The notes beneath the pieces were generated by a model. The model made no database searches, was not told the origin of the DNA, and saw only the letters and a program-made list of their open reading frames with translations. Source: Nocardia cyriacigeorgica (GTDB taxonomy: Bacteria > Actinomycetota > Actinomycetes > Mycobacteriales > Mycobacteriaceae). From it: a DNA stretch of 64,000 bases. The stretch's first letter is position 1. Each line of letters begins with the position of its first letter. The stretch is from the NCBI RefSeq assembly GCF_005863245.1, contig NZ_VBUT01000009.1:62001-126000 (forward strand), given 5' to 3'. Below are positions 26,613 through 35,114 of this stretch, one piece after another. The position numbers and the translations under genes were made by a program.

Positions 26613-29330
26613 ATGGACAGCACCTTGGCTCCCGAGACGCATGGCGGGCACCGGCCCGAACCCGAACCGAATTCCGGCACCTCATCGCAGGCCCAGCCCG
26701 CGCCACAGGCTGGTCGAGCACCGCAGCCGCCGGAGAGTGCGGCCGCTGCTCCCGCGACGGCTCAGGGTGGCCTACGGGCCCAGCAACAGCGTCTCACGGC
26801 CGAGCAGCAGCAGCGTCGCAGCGAAGCGGGCCAGCGGCGCGCCGAAGAGGAGCGGCGGCGCGACGAAGAGACCGAGCGGCTGCTCGACGGCCTCAACCCG
26901 CAGCAGCGCGCCGCTGTGGTGCATACCGGCGCGCCCCTGTTGATCGTGGCGGGCGCGGGCTCCGGCAAAACGGCGGTGCTCACCCGGCGGATCGCCTACC
27001 TGCTGGCCGCCAGGGGCGCCACCCCGGGCCAGATCCTGGCCATCACCTTCACCAACAAGGCCGCCGCGGAGATGCGTGAGCGGGTGATCGGGCTGGTCGG
27101 TCCCCGGGCGAACAACATGTGGGTGTCGACTTTCCACTCCAGCTGCGTGCGGATCCTGCGCATGCAGTCGGCGCTGCTGCCCGGCCTGAACTCGAACTTC
27201 TCCATCTACGACGCCGACGATTCCCGTCGTCTGCTCACCATGATCAGCCGCGATCTGGACATCGACACCAAGAAGTACTCCGCGCGCCTGCTCGCCACCG
27301 CCATCTCGAACCTGAAGAACGAGCTCATCGACCCCGCCAAGGCCACCGCCGACGCCGAATCCGACGACGCCGAGCTCCCGGGCCTGGTCGCGCGGGTCTA
27401 CACGGAATACCAGCGCAGGCTGCGCGCGGCCAACGCACTGGATTTCGACGATCTGATCGGCGAGACGGTCGCGCTGCTGCAAAACCATCCGCAGGTCGCC
27501 GAGTACTACCGCAGGCGCTTCCGGCATGTGCTGGTCGACGAGTACCAGGACACCAACCACGCCCAGTACATCCTGGTCCGTGAGCTGGTCGGCCATCACA
27601 CGAGCCGCCCACCCGCCGATGCGGCCGGTGACGCCGATGCCGCCGCGGGCGCGGCCGCTGCCGCAGGGGCCGAGGACGAGTGGGCCGACGACGACCAGCA
27701 TCGGGTACCGCCGAGCGAACTGTGCGTCGTCGGTGACGCCGACCAGTCCATCTATGCCTTCCGCGGCGCCACCATCCGCAATATCGAGGAGTTCGAGCGC
27801 GACTTCCCCGACGCCGAGACCATCCTGCTGGAACAGAATTACCGCTCCACCCAGCACATCCTGTCCGCCGCGAACGCGGTCATCGCCCGCAACGAGGGCA
27901 GGCGGGAGAAGCGGTTGTGGACCGATTCCGGTGAGGGTGATCTGATCACCGGCTACGTCGCCGACAACGAGCACGACGAGGCCTCGTTCGTGGCCCGCGA
28001 GATCGATCGGCTGGTCGACGCCGGCGAAGCCACCTATGGCGATGTGGCGGTGTTCTACCGCACCAACAACAACTCGCGTGCGCTGGAAGAGATCTTCATC
28101 CGCATGGGCCTGCCCTACAAGGTGGTCGGCGGCGTGCGGTTCTACGAGCGCAAGGAAGTCCGCGACGTCGTCGCCTACCTGCGTGTGTTGGAAAATCCCG
28201 ACGACGCGGTGAGCTTGCGCCGCATCCTCAACACCCCGCGCCGCGGGATCGGCGATCGCGCCGAAGCCTGTGTCGCGGTGCATGCCGAACAGCGGGATAT
28301 CGGTTTCGCCGCGGCCCTGCGCGATGCCGCCGAGGGCAAGGTCGCGCTGCTGAACACCCGTGCCCAGCGCGCCATCGCGGGTTTCCTCGACCTGCTCGAG
28401 GAGATCAGGGCCGCGGGGCAGCGCCCGGACGCCGATTTCCCCGATGTCGGCAATGTGGTCGAGGCGGTGCTCGACCGCACCGGCTACCGAGCCGAGCTGG
28501 AAGCCTCCGACGATCCGCAGGACGGTGCACGGCTCGACAACCTCAACGAATTGGTCAGTGTCGCAAGGGAATTCAGCTCCGAAGCGCACAACAACGCCGA
28601 GGCCGCGCGGGCGGAGGGTCTGCTGCCCGAGGCCGCAGACGGCGAACCCGAACCCGGTTCGCTGGCGGCCTTCCTGGAGCGGGTGTCGCTGGTCGCCGAT
28701 ACTGATCAGATCCCGGACGAGGGAGCGGGCGTGGTCACCATGATGACCCTGCACACCGCCAAGGGCCTGGAATTCCCGGTTGTCTTCGTCACCGGCTGGG
28801 AGGACGGCCAGTTCCCGCATATGCGGGCGCTCGGCGATCCGGCCGAGCTGGCCGAGGAACGCCGTCTCGCCTACGTCGGCATCACCAGGGCCAGGCGCAG
28901 GCTGTATCTGAGCCGCGCGGTGGTGCGCTCGGGCTGGGGACAGCCGGTATCGAACCCGGAATCACGGTTCCTCCAGGAGATTCCCGGCCATTTGATCGAC
29001 TGGAAACGGTTGGAGCCCAAGAACTCCGGTATGCGCGGCGGTCGCCGTCGCGGCGACGACGACGGCGAACGCGACTGGACCGAAGGCTGGTCGGAACCGC
29101 GCCCTGGCGTGCGGGATCGCCGCCCCGCGCCGCGCAGCGCTGGCGCGAAACGCAACAACGTCGACCTCGTGCTCGCCGTGGGCGACCGGGTCAGCGACGA
29201 CAAGTACGGGCTCGGCCGGGTCGTCGCCGCCGACGGGGTCGGCCCGCTGGCCACGGTCACCATCGATTTCGGTACCGCGGGCAAGATCCGGCTCATCCCG
29301 CAGTTCAGCCGGACGCTGGTCAAGCTCTGA
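26613..29330 (+). CDS. uvrD1: ATP-dependent DNA helicase UvrD1/PcrA
   Basis: This 905-residue superfamily 1A 3'-5' helicase acts in nucleotide excision repair and replication. It has a Q-motif (LDGLNPQQRAAV), Walker A GAGSGKT ending at residue 120, motif Ia ITFTNKAAAEMRERV, motif II VDEYQDTN near 309, motif III VVGDADQSIYAFRGA, motif IV EQNYRST, motif V MTLHTAKGLEFPVVF and motif VI RRLAYVGITRARRRLYL. The C-terminal tail (VGDRVSDDKYGLGRVV) is the Tudor-like domain that binds RNA polymerase or Ku in related proteins. Unusual features are a 90-residue Gln/Arg/Pro-rich N-terminal extension and an Ala/Asp-rich insert between motifs II and III. Confidence 0.95.
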   Translation: MDSTLAPETHGGHRPEPEPNSGTSSQAQPAPQAGRAPQPPESAAAAPATAQGGLRAQQQRLTAEQQQRRSEAGQRRAEEERRRDEETERLLDGLNPQQRAAVVHTGAPLLIVAGAGSGKTAVLTRRIAYLLAARGATPGQILAITFTNKAAAEMRERVIGLVGPRANNMWVSTFHSSCVRILRMQSALLPGLNSNFSIYDADDSRRLLTMISRDLDIDTKKYSARLLATAISNLKNELIDPAKATADAESDDAELPGLVARVYTEYQRRLRAANALDFDDLIGETVALLQNHPQVAEYYRRRFRHVLVDEYQDTNHAQYILVRELVGHHTSRPPADAAGDADAAAGAAAAAGAEDEWADDDQHRVPPSELCVVGDADQSIYAFRGATIRNIEEFERDFPDAETILLEQNYRSTQHILSAANAVIARNEGRREKRLWTDSGEGDLITGYVADNEHDEASFVAREIDRLVDAGEATYGDVAVFYRTNNNSRALEEIFIRMGLPYKVVGGVRFYERKEVRDVVAYLRVLENPDDAVSLRRILNTPRRGIGDRAEACVAVHAEQRDIGFAAALRDAAEGKVALLNTRAQRAIAGFLDLLEEIRAAGQRPDADFPDVGNVVEAVLDRTGYRAELEASDDPQDGARLDNLNELVSVAREFSSEAHNNAEAARAEGLLPEAADGEPEPGSLAAFLERVSLVADTDQIPDEGAGVVTMMTLHTAKGLEFPVVFVTGWEDGQFPHMRALGDPAELAEERRLAYVGITRARRRLYLSRAVVRSGWGQPVSNPESRFLQEIPGHLIDWKRLEPKNSGMRGGRRRGDDDGERDWTEGWSEPRPGVRDRRPAPRSAGAKRNNVDLVLAVGDRVSDDKYGLGRVVAADGVGPLATVTIDFGTAGKIRLIPQFSRTLVKL

Positions 29331-29433
29331 CGCAGGCCGCGGCGCGCGCGAACCTGGCGATGGCCCCCGCGCGGCGCGCGAGCATGATCGTCCAGTACCG
29401 GCCCGCCGCGACCCGCCCCGCGCCCCTGGCCCG

Positions 29434-30822
29434 TCAGCTCGGCAGCAGGTCGGTCAGCGCGTCGTCGAGCGTGGGGTAGCGGAACCGGAACCCGGATTCG
29501 CGCAGCACCGCTGACGTGGCATGCCGGCCGGTGAGCCCGAGCGCCGGATCGGAGCGCAGCACGACGGCGCCGAGGGCCAGCAGCGGTTTCGGTGTCGGTG
29601 GCGCGGGTGGCCGGTGCAGGTGCCTGCGCAGGGTCGTCATCAGGTCGCGGTTGCGCACCGGGAAATCGGTGGCCGCCACCAGGATTCCGCCGGGCAACCG
29701 CACTTCCGGGTCGAGTCCGAGGGCGGCGCGGACGATGGCGAGCCAGTCCTCGATGTGGATCCAGCTGAACCACTGCTTGCCGTCGCCGATCCGGCCGCCG
29801 AGTCCGGCGCGGGTCAGCTGGCACAGGCGTTTCAGCGCGGGCGCCTGCGGGTCGAGCACGATGGAGGTGCGCAGGATAGTGCTGTGGGTGGCTTTCGCAC
29901 CGTCGAAGGCCTCTTCCCAGGCTGCGGCTACGCCCGTCATCTGCGGCAGGGCGGCGGCTCCGGTCGGCAGCGGTGTGGTTTCGGTGCACCGGGCTTCGCC
30001 CGCATCGGACCAGATGGCGGTGGTACTGGCCTGGATCCAGTAGTCGATCGGTGCGTCGAGTCCGGCCGTGGCGGCGGCGAGCGCGCGGGTCGGGTCGACT
30101 CGGCTGCGCCGGAGTTCGTCGATGTTCTCGGTGGTCGGGCGGCAGTCGACCAGCTTGCCCGCCAGGTTGATGATCGCGGTGGGTCCGGGATTCACCAGGG
30201 CGTCGGCCCAGTCGCCGACGGTCCTGCCGTCCCATTCCCGTTGCGGGAAGGGGAGTTCCGGATCGCGTCGGCGGGTGAGGATGACGACGCGGTGGCCTCG
30301 GCAGACCAGGTCGGCGGCGATGTGGCGGCCGAGCGCGCCGGAGCCGCCTGCGATAACGGCAGTGAGCGCGTCGGCGGCCGGGGAGATTCCGGCGAGGGTT
30401 GCCAGCCGGGCGAAGCAGACTCGGGCGTCCGTCTCGACCAGCGTGCCGATGATCGCGCGCACCGCGCCCGCGGAGGGGCCGGTGAAGGTGAGTCGTTGTG
30501 CCAGTTCGGTTCCGCCGGTCACGGGGGTGAGCGTCCAGGTGAGGTACATCCGCCCCATCGGGGTGTCCTGCTCGAGGGTCAGTTCGCGTTCGGGGGTGAC
30601 CGTGGTGAGGACGAACGGGTCGGCGCTGCGCTGATGCACCGGACCGAGCAGACGTCCTCGCGGGACGATGTCGCCGGTGGCTCCAGCGGCGACCGGGCCG
30701 TGCATGACGACCGAGGTGACCGCGGGATTCCATTCGGGCAGTCGCTGTGGGTCGCCGAGTATGCGCCAGATGTCGGCGGCGGGCAGCGCTAGGACTTGGG
30801 TGTACGTCGTTGTACGAGCCAT
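29434..30822 (-). CDS. Fusion of SRPBCC lipid-binding domain and TIGR01777-type SDR epimerase
   Basis: This 462-residue two-domain protein has an SRPBCC/START-like domain at residues 1-148 (VLALPAADIWRILGDPQRLP EWNP). The remainder is an extended SDR of the YfcH/TIGR01777 group: nucleotide site VIAGGSGALGRHIAADLVCR at about 156-175, INLAGKLVD, DYWIQASTTAIWSD, ILRTSIVLDPQAPALKRL, FSWIHIEDW, and a C-terminal DUF1731-like block ending LRESGFRFRYPTLDDALTDL. Substrates are unknown. Such fusions occur in actinobacteria and suggest that the SRPBCC part delivers a hydrophobic substrate. It converges on uvrD1 with about 100 bases between. Confidence 0.85.
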   Translation of the reverse strand: MARTTTYTQVLALPAADIWRILGDPQRLPEWNPAVTSVVMHGPVAAGATGDIVPRGRLLGPVHQRSADPFVLTTVTPERELTLEQDTPMGRMYLTWTLTPVTGGTELAQRLTFTGPSAGAVRAIIGTLVETDARVCFARLATLAGISPAADALTAVIAGGSGALGRHIAADLVCRGHRVVILTRRRDPELPFPQREWDGRTVGDWADALVNPGPTAIINLAGKLVDCRPTTENIDELRRSRVDPTRALAAATAGLDAPIDYWIQASTTAIWSDAGEARCTETTPLPTGAAALPQMTGVAAAWEEAFDGAKATHSTILRTSIVLDPQAPALKRLCQLTRAGLGGRIGDGKQWFSWIHIEDWLAIVRAALGLDPEVRLPGGILVAATDFPVRNRDLMTTLRRHLHRPPAPPTPKPLLALGAVVLRSDPALGLTGRHATSAVLRESGFRFRYPTLDDALTDLLPS

Positions 30823-31017
30823 GGCCTGACGCTATGTGGCCCGTCCGTGCTGCGGAAGCGTGCGCTTGATCACCGCGTGGGCTGCGGGACGGAATCGGTC
30901 TATGCCGCAGCGCCGATCACGATTCGCCGCGCCACCCAGACCCGCGTGGTTCATGGGCCGTACAGCCGCCGCGATGGCGCAAGGGCCACCCCGACCGTGT
31001 GGTGTGAAACGCGTAGG

Positions 31018-32175
31018 TCAGTCGCGCATCTGGCCCAGGCTGATGCCGCGGGTGGCCAGCCAGGGGAGCGGGTCGACCTTGTCGGTGCCGTTGAGCCAGA
31101 CCTCGAAGTGGACGTGCGGACCGGTGGAGAATCCGCGGTTGCCCATGGTGGCGATCTGGTCGCCGGCGAGCACGCGCTGACCCTGCGACACGGTGGCGGT
31201 GTCGATGTGCCCGTAGATGGTGACGGTGCCGTCGTCGTGCAGCAGCCGCACCCACATGCCGAATCCGGCGGCGGGGCCCGCCTCGATGACGGTGCCGTCG
31301 GCGACGGCGTAGATGGGCGTGCCGATCGGGCCCGCCACGTCGATGCCGAGATGCTGCACGCCCCAGCGGGCGCCGAAGCCGGAGGTGAAATTGCCTGCGG
31401 CGAACCGGGCGAACAGCGGCCGCAGCTTCGAAGCTTCCTGGGCGGCCAGGTCTTCGGCGTACTTCTGGCCCTTTTCCAGGATGTCGGTGAACTGGCTCAG
31501 ATCGACCGGCGCGCCGACGGTGAGCACCTGCGGTGAATCGGGCGAGGTGGCCGCGGCGGCGGCCGGATCGTCCGCGTTCATCGGCGAGTGCGAGGCGATC
31601 TCGTAGATCTGGTCGGCCTCGTAGTCGGCCGCCATGGTCTGTTCTTCGGGGCTGGCGAAGGCGCACTGGCCCGCGGCGACGAACGCGCCCGCGGCCACAG
31701 CGGCGACCGCGGCCCGGCCTTTGAGCGCCGAGGGCGGTGCCGGTAGTCGGTGCGCGCCACCGCTGCGTGAGCGGCTCTCGCGGGCGGGGATGACCTTCGG
31801 CGCGGCCGGCTCGTCGGATTCCTCGGCGGGCTCGTCGGCCTCGCGCCAGGTTTCGCCGCCGCCGCTCCAAGCGCTGCCGTCGGACCAGGTCTCGCCTTCG
31901 GTCCAGCTCTGCTCGGACCACTCGGGGGACCAGCCGTTGTCGCTTTCGGACCAGGCGTCGCCCTCGGACCAGGAGGCGTTGTCGTTCCAGGCGCTCTCGG
32001 CGGACCACGAGTTCTGTGCCTCGCCCGCATGCTGGGCGTTGTGCGCGCCGGGGGCGGCATGGAAGCCGTAGCCGTGGTGTCCGCTGTGCGCGGGTGCGGC
32101 CGCTGGGCCGTCTTCGTGGCGGTATCGGTGACCCGACCGGTTGCGACTGGGGTCGAGGGTCGTGTGATGGTTCAT
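31018..32175 (-). CDS. M23 (LytM) peptidase with Trp-rich acidic cytoplasmic tail
   Basis: This 385-residue single-pass membrane protein has a His-rich start and an acidic Ser/Trp-rich region at 55-112 with Trp at 57, 63, 69, 75, 82, 86, 91, 97, 103 and 110. A TM helix spans about 152-174 (GRAAVAAVAAGAFVAAGQCA). The M23 domain covers the last 110 residues: FTSGFGARWGVQHLGIDVAG, IYAVADGTVIEAG, GPHVHFEVWLNG, with zinc ligands His and Asp in QHLGID and the second His in HVH. It likely cleaves or remodels peptidoglycan. Gene order matches Rv0950c. ATG 32175 has no Shine-Dalgarno but overlaps a short upstream frame (ATGA), so coupling is likely. Confidence 0.85.
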   Translation of the reverse strand: MNHHTTLDPSRNRSGHRYRHEDGPAAAPAHSGHHGYGFHAAPGAHNAQHAGEAQNSWSAESAWNDNASWSEGDAWSESDNGWSPEWSEQSWTEGETWSDGSAWSGGGETWREADEPAEESDEPAAPKVIPARESRSRSGGAHRLPAPPSALKGRAAVAAVAAGAFVAAGQCAFASPEEQTMAADYEADQIYEIASHSPMNADDPAAAAATSPDSPQVLTVGAPVDLSQFTDILEKGQKYAEDLAAQEASKLRPLFARFAAGNFTSGFGARWGVQHLGIDVAGPIGTPIYAVADGTVIEAGPAAGFGMWVRLLHDDGTVTIYGHIDTATVSQGQRVLAGDQIATMGNRGFSTGPHVHFEVWLNGTDKVDPLPWLATRGISLGQMRD

Positions 32176-32294
32176 CGGCGCGCCCGCATCGCGATGCGGA
32201 AGGATCTCGTGCGCATGTCCGGCCCGGACGGGGGCGGCATCGACGGGTCGATCATGGAACGGCTCTCCACCGACGGAGTGCTGTGGTGCGTCAA
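32172..32294 (-). CDS. Possible 40-codon leader ORF coupled to the M23 peptidase gene
   Basis: A TTG at 32294 is preceded by GAGGAGG (complement of 32304-32310) at ideal spacing. It opens a 40-residue frame that ends in TGA overlapping the peptidase ATG. The peptide (THHSTPSVESRSMIDPSMPP and a basic end) resembles no family. It could be a coupling leader, or a sign that the real peptidase start lies here with a frameshift. Confidence 0.35.
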   Translation of the reverse strand: MTHHSTPSVESRSMIDPSMPPPSGPDMRTRSFRIAMRARR

Positions 32295-32375
32295 GCTTGC
32301 CGTCCTCCTCATCACCTGGAACAACGGAGTCGTGACCGGGTTGTGATATCGACCGCATCGACGGTAACGAAACGA

Positions 32376-32390
32376 TTGCGCACTGCGCAA
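32376..32390. promoter_or_regulatory. Palindrome upstream of the M23 peptidase gene
   Basis: TTGCGCACTGCGCAA is a perfect 7-base inverted repeat around a central C. It lies about 80 bases upstream of the leader ORF, where a promoter should be. The binding protein is unknown. Confidence 0.5.
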
Positions 32391-32551
32391 GCGGTGTGCA
32401 CATTCCGGCCACACTTGTGAGATGTATCACGATAACAGCTCGATTCAACTCACGCGTTTCTGGGCACCGGAGTGAGGTTGCCTGGTCGTGACGGGTCTGT
32501 GATCCGCGGCCTCGATGCCGCGCGAGCAGGCGTCCGGTGACCCGTCAACAA

Positions 32552-32567
32552 GCTACTCGCGAGTAGC
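32552..32567. promoter_or_regulatory. Palindrome upstream of sucCD
   Basis: GCTACTCGCGAGTAGC is a perfect 16-base palindrome about 170 bases before the sucC start. It has the TACTC-GAGTA form typical of TetR- or GntR-type operators, and no regulator gene is adjacent. Confidence 0.55.
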
Positions 32568-32739
32568 GTTGGCCAGCGGTTTTGCCCGTCCCGGGGGTTC
32601 GGCCGTGACCTGCGCCACTTAGGATGTACGTGGCCGATTGGCCTTCCATGTGACTGGTTAGAGTCCGACCCGACCCGCTTCCGACGTCGGGCCGCCAACA
32701 AAGACGTTGTCATAGCAACGCAGACGAGACGGTGAATAC

Positions 32740-33906
32740 ATGGATCTCTTCGAATATCAGGCGAAGGAGCTCTTCGTTAAGCACGGAGTGCCTTCGTCGG
32801 AGGGCCGCGTGACGGACACGGCCGAAGATGCCCGCGCCATCGCGCAGGAAATCGGCAAGCCGGTGATGATCAAGTCCCAGGTGAAGGTCGGCGGCCGTGG
32901 CAAGGCAGGCGGCGTGAAGTACGCAGCCACCCCGGAAGACGCCTTCACGCACGCGTCGAACATTCTCGGCCTCGACATCAAGGGCCACATCACCAAGAAG
33001 ATCCTTGTCGCCGAAGCCAAGGACATCGCGGAGGAGTACTACATCTCCTTCCTGCTGGATCGCTCCAACCGCACCTACCTGGCCATGTGCTCGGTCGAGG
33101 GCGGCATGGAGATCGAAGAGGTCGCGGAGAAGACCCCCGAGCGCCTCGCCAAGGTGCCCGTCGACGCCGTCAAGGGTGTCGACCTGGAGTTCGCGCGCTC
33201 CATCGCCGAGCAGGGCCACCTGCCCGCCGAGGTGCTCGACGCCGCGGCCGTGACCATCCAGAAGCTGTGGGAGGTCTTCGTCGCCGAGGACGCCACCCTG
33301 GTCGAGGTCAACCCGCTGGTGCGCACCCCGCAGGACGAGATCCTCGCCCTCGACGGCAAGGTCACCCTGGACGAGAACGCCTCCTTCCGGCAGCCGGGCC
33401 ACGCGGAGTTCGCCGACATCGACGCGACCGACCCGCTCGAGCTCAAGGCCAAGGAGAACGACCTCAACTACGTCAAGCTCGACGGTGAGGTCGGCATCAT
33501 CGGCAACGGCGCCGGTCTGGTCATGTCCACCCTCGACGTGGTCGCCTACGCGGGCGAGAAGCACAACGGGGTCAAGCCGGCCAACTTCCTCGACATCGGT
33601 GGCGGCGCCTCGGCCGAGGTGATGGCGGCCGGACTGGACGTCATCCTGAACGACGCGCAGGTCAAGAGCGTGTTCGTCAACGTCTTCGGTGGCATCACCG
33701 CCTGTGACGCGGTGGCCAACGGCATCGTGAAGGCGCTGGAGATCCTCGGCTCGGAGGCGAACAAGCCGCTGGTCGTGCGGCTGGACGGCAACCGGGTGGA
33801 GGAGGGTCGCAAGATCCTCGCCGACGCCGCGCACCCGCTGGTGACGCTGGCGCAGACAATGGACGAAGGCGCCGACAAGGCCGCCGAACTGGCTGCCGCC
33901 AACTAA
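32740..33906 (+). CDS. sucC: Succinyl-CoA synthetase beta subunit (ADP-forming)
   Basis: This 388-residue ATP-grasp subunit binds nucleotide and, with SucD, converts succinyl-CoA to succinate while making ATP in the TCA cycle. Clear blocks are MDLFEYQAKELFVKHGVPSS, IKSQVKVGGRGKAGGVKYA, FLLDRSNRTYLAMCSVEGGM, LVEVNPLVRTPQDEILALDG, and GNGAGLVMSTLDVVAYAGEK, NFLDIGGGASAEVM. The length is typical. It is the first gene of sucCD; sucD starts 24 bases after its stop with an AAGGA-type ribosome site. A palindrome lies in the promoter region. Confidence 0.98.
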   Translation: MDLFEYQAKELFVKHGVPSSEGRVTDTAEDARAIAQEIGKPVMIKSQVKVGGRGKAGGVKYAATPEDAFTHASNILGLDIKGHITKKILVAEAKDIAEEYYISFLLDRSNRTYLAMCSVEGGMEIEEVAEKTPERLAKVPVDAVKGVDLEFARSIAEQGHLPAEVLDAAAVTIQKLWEVFVAEDATLVEVNPLVRTPQDEILALDGKVTLDENASFRQPGHAEFADIDATDPLELKAKENDLNYVKLDGEVGIIGNGAGLVMSTLDVVAYAGEKHNGVKPANFLDIGGGASAEVMAAGLDVILNDAQVKSVFVNVFGGITACDAVANGIVKALEILGSEANKPLVVRLDGNRVEEGRKILADAAHPLVTLAQTMDEGADKAAELAAAN

Positions 33907-33930
33907 CGACGGCCGAGTAAGGACAACAAC

Positions 33931-34845
33931 ATGTCTATCTTCCTCAACAAGGACTCCAAGGTCATCGTCCAGGGCATCACCGGCGGCGAGGGCACCAAGC
34001 ACACTGCCCTGATGCTGAAGGCGGGCACCCAGATCGTCGGTGGCGTCAACGCGCGCAAGGCGGGCACCACCGTCTCGCACACCGACAAGGACGGCAACGC
34101 CGTCGAGCTGCCGGTCTTCGCCGGCGTGGCCGAGGCCATGAAGGAGACCGGCGCCGACGTCTCGATCGCGTTCGTGCCGCCGAAGTTCGCCAAGGACGCC
34201 ATCATCGAGGCCATCGACGCGGAGATCCCGCTGCTGGTGGTCATCACCGAGGGCATCCCGGTGCAGGACACCGCCTACGCGTGGGCCTACAACGTGGAGA
34301 AGGGCAACAAGACCCGGATCATCGGCCCGAACTGCCCCGGCATCATCACCCCCGGCGAGGCGCTGGTCGGCATCACCCCCGCCAACATCACCGGCAAGGG
34401 CCCGATCGGCCTGGTGTCCAAGTCCGGCACGCTGACCTACCAGATGATGTACGAGCTGCGCGATTTCGGCTTCTCGACCTCCATCGGCATCGGCGGCGAC
34501 CCGGTCATCGGCACCACCCACATCGACGCCATCGAGGCGTTCGAGAAGGACCCGGAGACCGAGCTGATCGTGATGATCGGCGAGATCGGCGGCGACGCCG
34601 AGGAGCGGGCCGCGGCCTACATCAAGGCCAACGTCACCAAGCCGGTCGTCGGCTACGTCGCGGGCTTCACCGCCCCCGAGGGCAAGACCATGGGCCACGC
34701 GGGCGCCATCGTCTCCGGTTCGTCGGGTACCGCCCAGGCGAAGAAGGACGCGCTCGAGGCCGCCGGCGTGAAGGTCGGCAAGACGCCGTCCGAGACCGCC
34801 GCGCTGGCGCGTGAGATCCTGGAGAAGGCAAGCGTCACCGCTTGA
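33931..34845 (+). CDS. sucD: Succinyl-CoA synthetase alpha subunit
   Basis: This 304-residue subunit carries the CoA site and the phosphorylated histidine (His256 in MGHAGAIVSGSSGTA). Other blocks are VQGITGGEGTKHTALMLKAG, NARKAGTTV, ITEGIPVQDT, IGPNCPGIITPGEALVGITP, and GPIGLVSKSGTLTYQMMYEL. It forms the alpha-beta complex with SucC. Codon use is strongly biased to C/G-ending codons (AAG, AAC, GGC), like sucC, indicating high expression. A hairpin about 100 bases downstream may end the operon. Confidence 0.98.
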   Translation: MSIFLNKDSKVIVQGITGGEGTKHTALMLKAGTQIVGGVNARKAGTTVSHTDKDGNAVELPVFAGVAEAMKETGADVSIAFVPPKFAKDAIIEAIDAEIPLLVVITEGIPVQDTAYAWAYNVEKGNKTRIIGPNCPGIITPGEALVGITPANITGKGPIGLVSKSGTLTYQMMYELRDFGFSTSIGIGGDPVIGTTHIDAIEAFEKDPETELIVMIGEIGGDAEERAAAYIKANVTKPVVGYVAGFTAPEGKTMGHAGAIVSGSSGTAQAKKDALEAAGVKVGKTPSETAALAREILEKASVTA

Positions 34846-34947
34846 TTCGGTCAGGGCCCGGAGGCGGTAGCGCAGCGTCACCACGCAGGGCCCCCGAATC
34901 AGGCGAATCAGATACCGCTTGATTCTCGATTCCATTCGATGGGTCTT

Positions 34948-34983
34948 CGAAGGCCGCTTCCGGTTCGCCGGCGGCGGCCTTCG
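34948..34983 (+). terminator. Hairpin downstream of sucD
   Basis: CGAAGGCCGC (34948-34957) pairs perfectly with GCGGCCTTCG (34974-34983) across a 16-base loop. It is placed to end sucCD transcription before the DUF5336 gene. Confidence 0.55.
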
Positions 34984-35114
34984 TCGTTATCCACAGGCGG
35001 CGATTCTCTCCACAGGGGAATCGCTCGGTGATGACCTCCGCGCCCCAGTGCAGTAGCGTCAGGAGGGAATCAGTCGTGAACACACATGTATGACTCGACC
35101 TAGGAGACGACGAC

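Noticed and set aside
32176..32739. Cyclic di-AMP (ydaO) riboswitch before the M23 peptidase
   Set aside because: Such elements often precede actinobacterial cell-wall hydrolases, but I could not find the conserved ydaO core here.
32710..34935. A 741-codon reverse frame antisense to sucC and sucD
   Set aside because: The composition is the mirror of strongly biased sucCD codons, with no recognisable domain. Both forward genes are certain.
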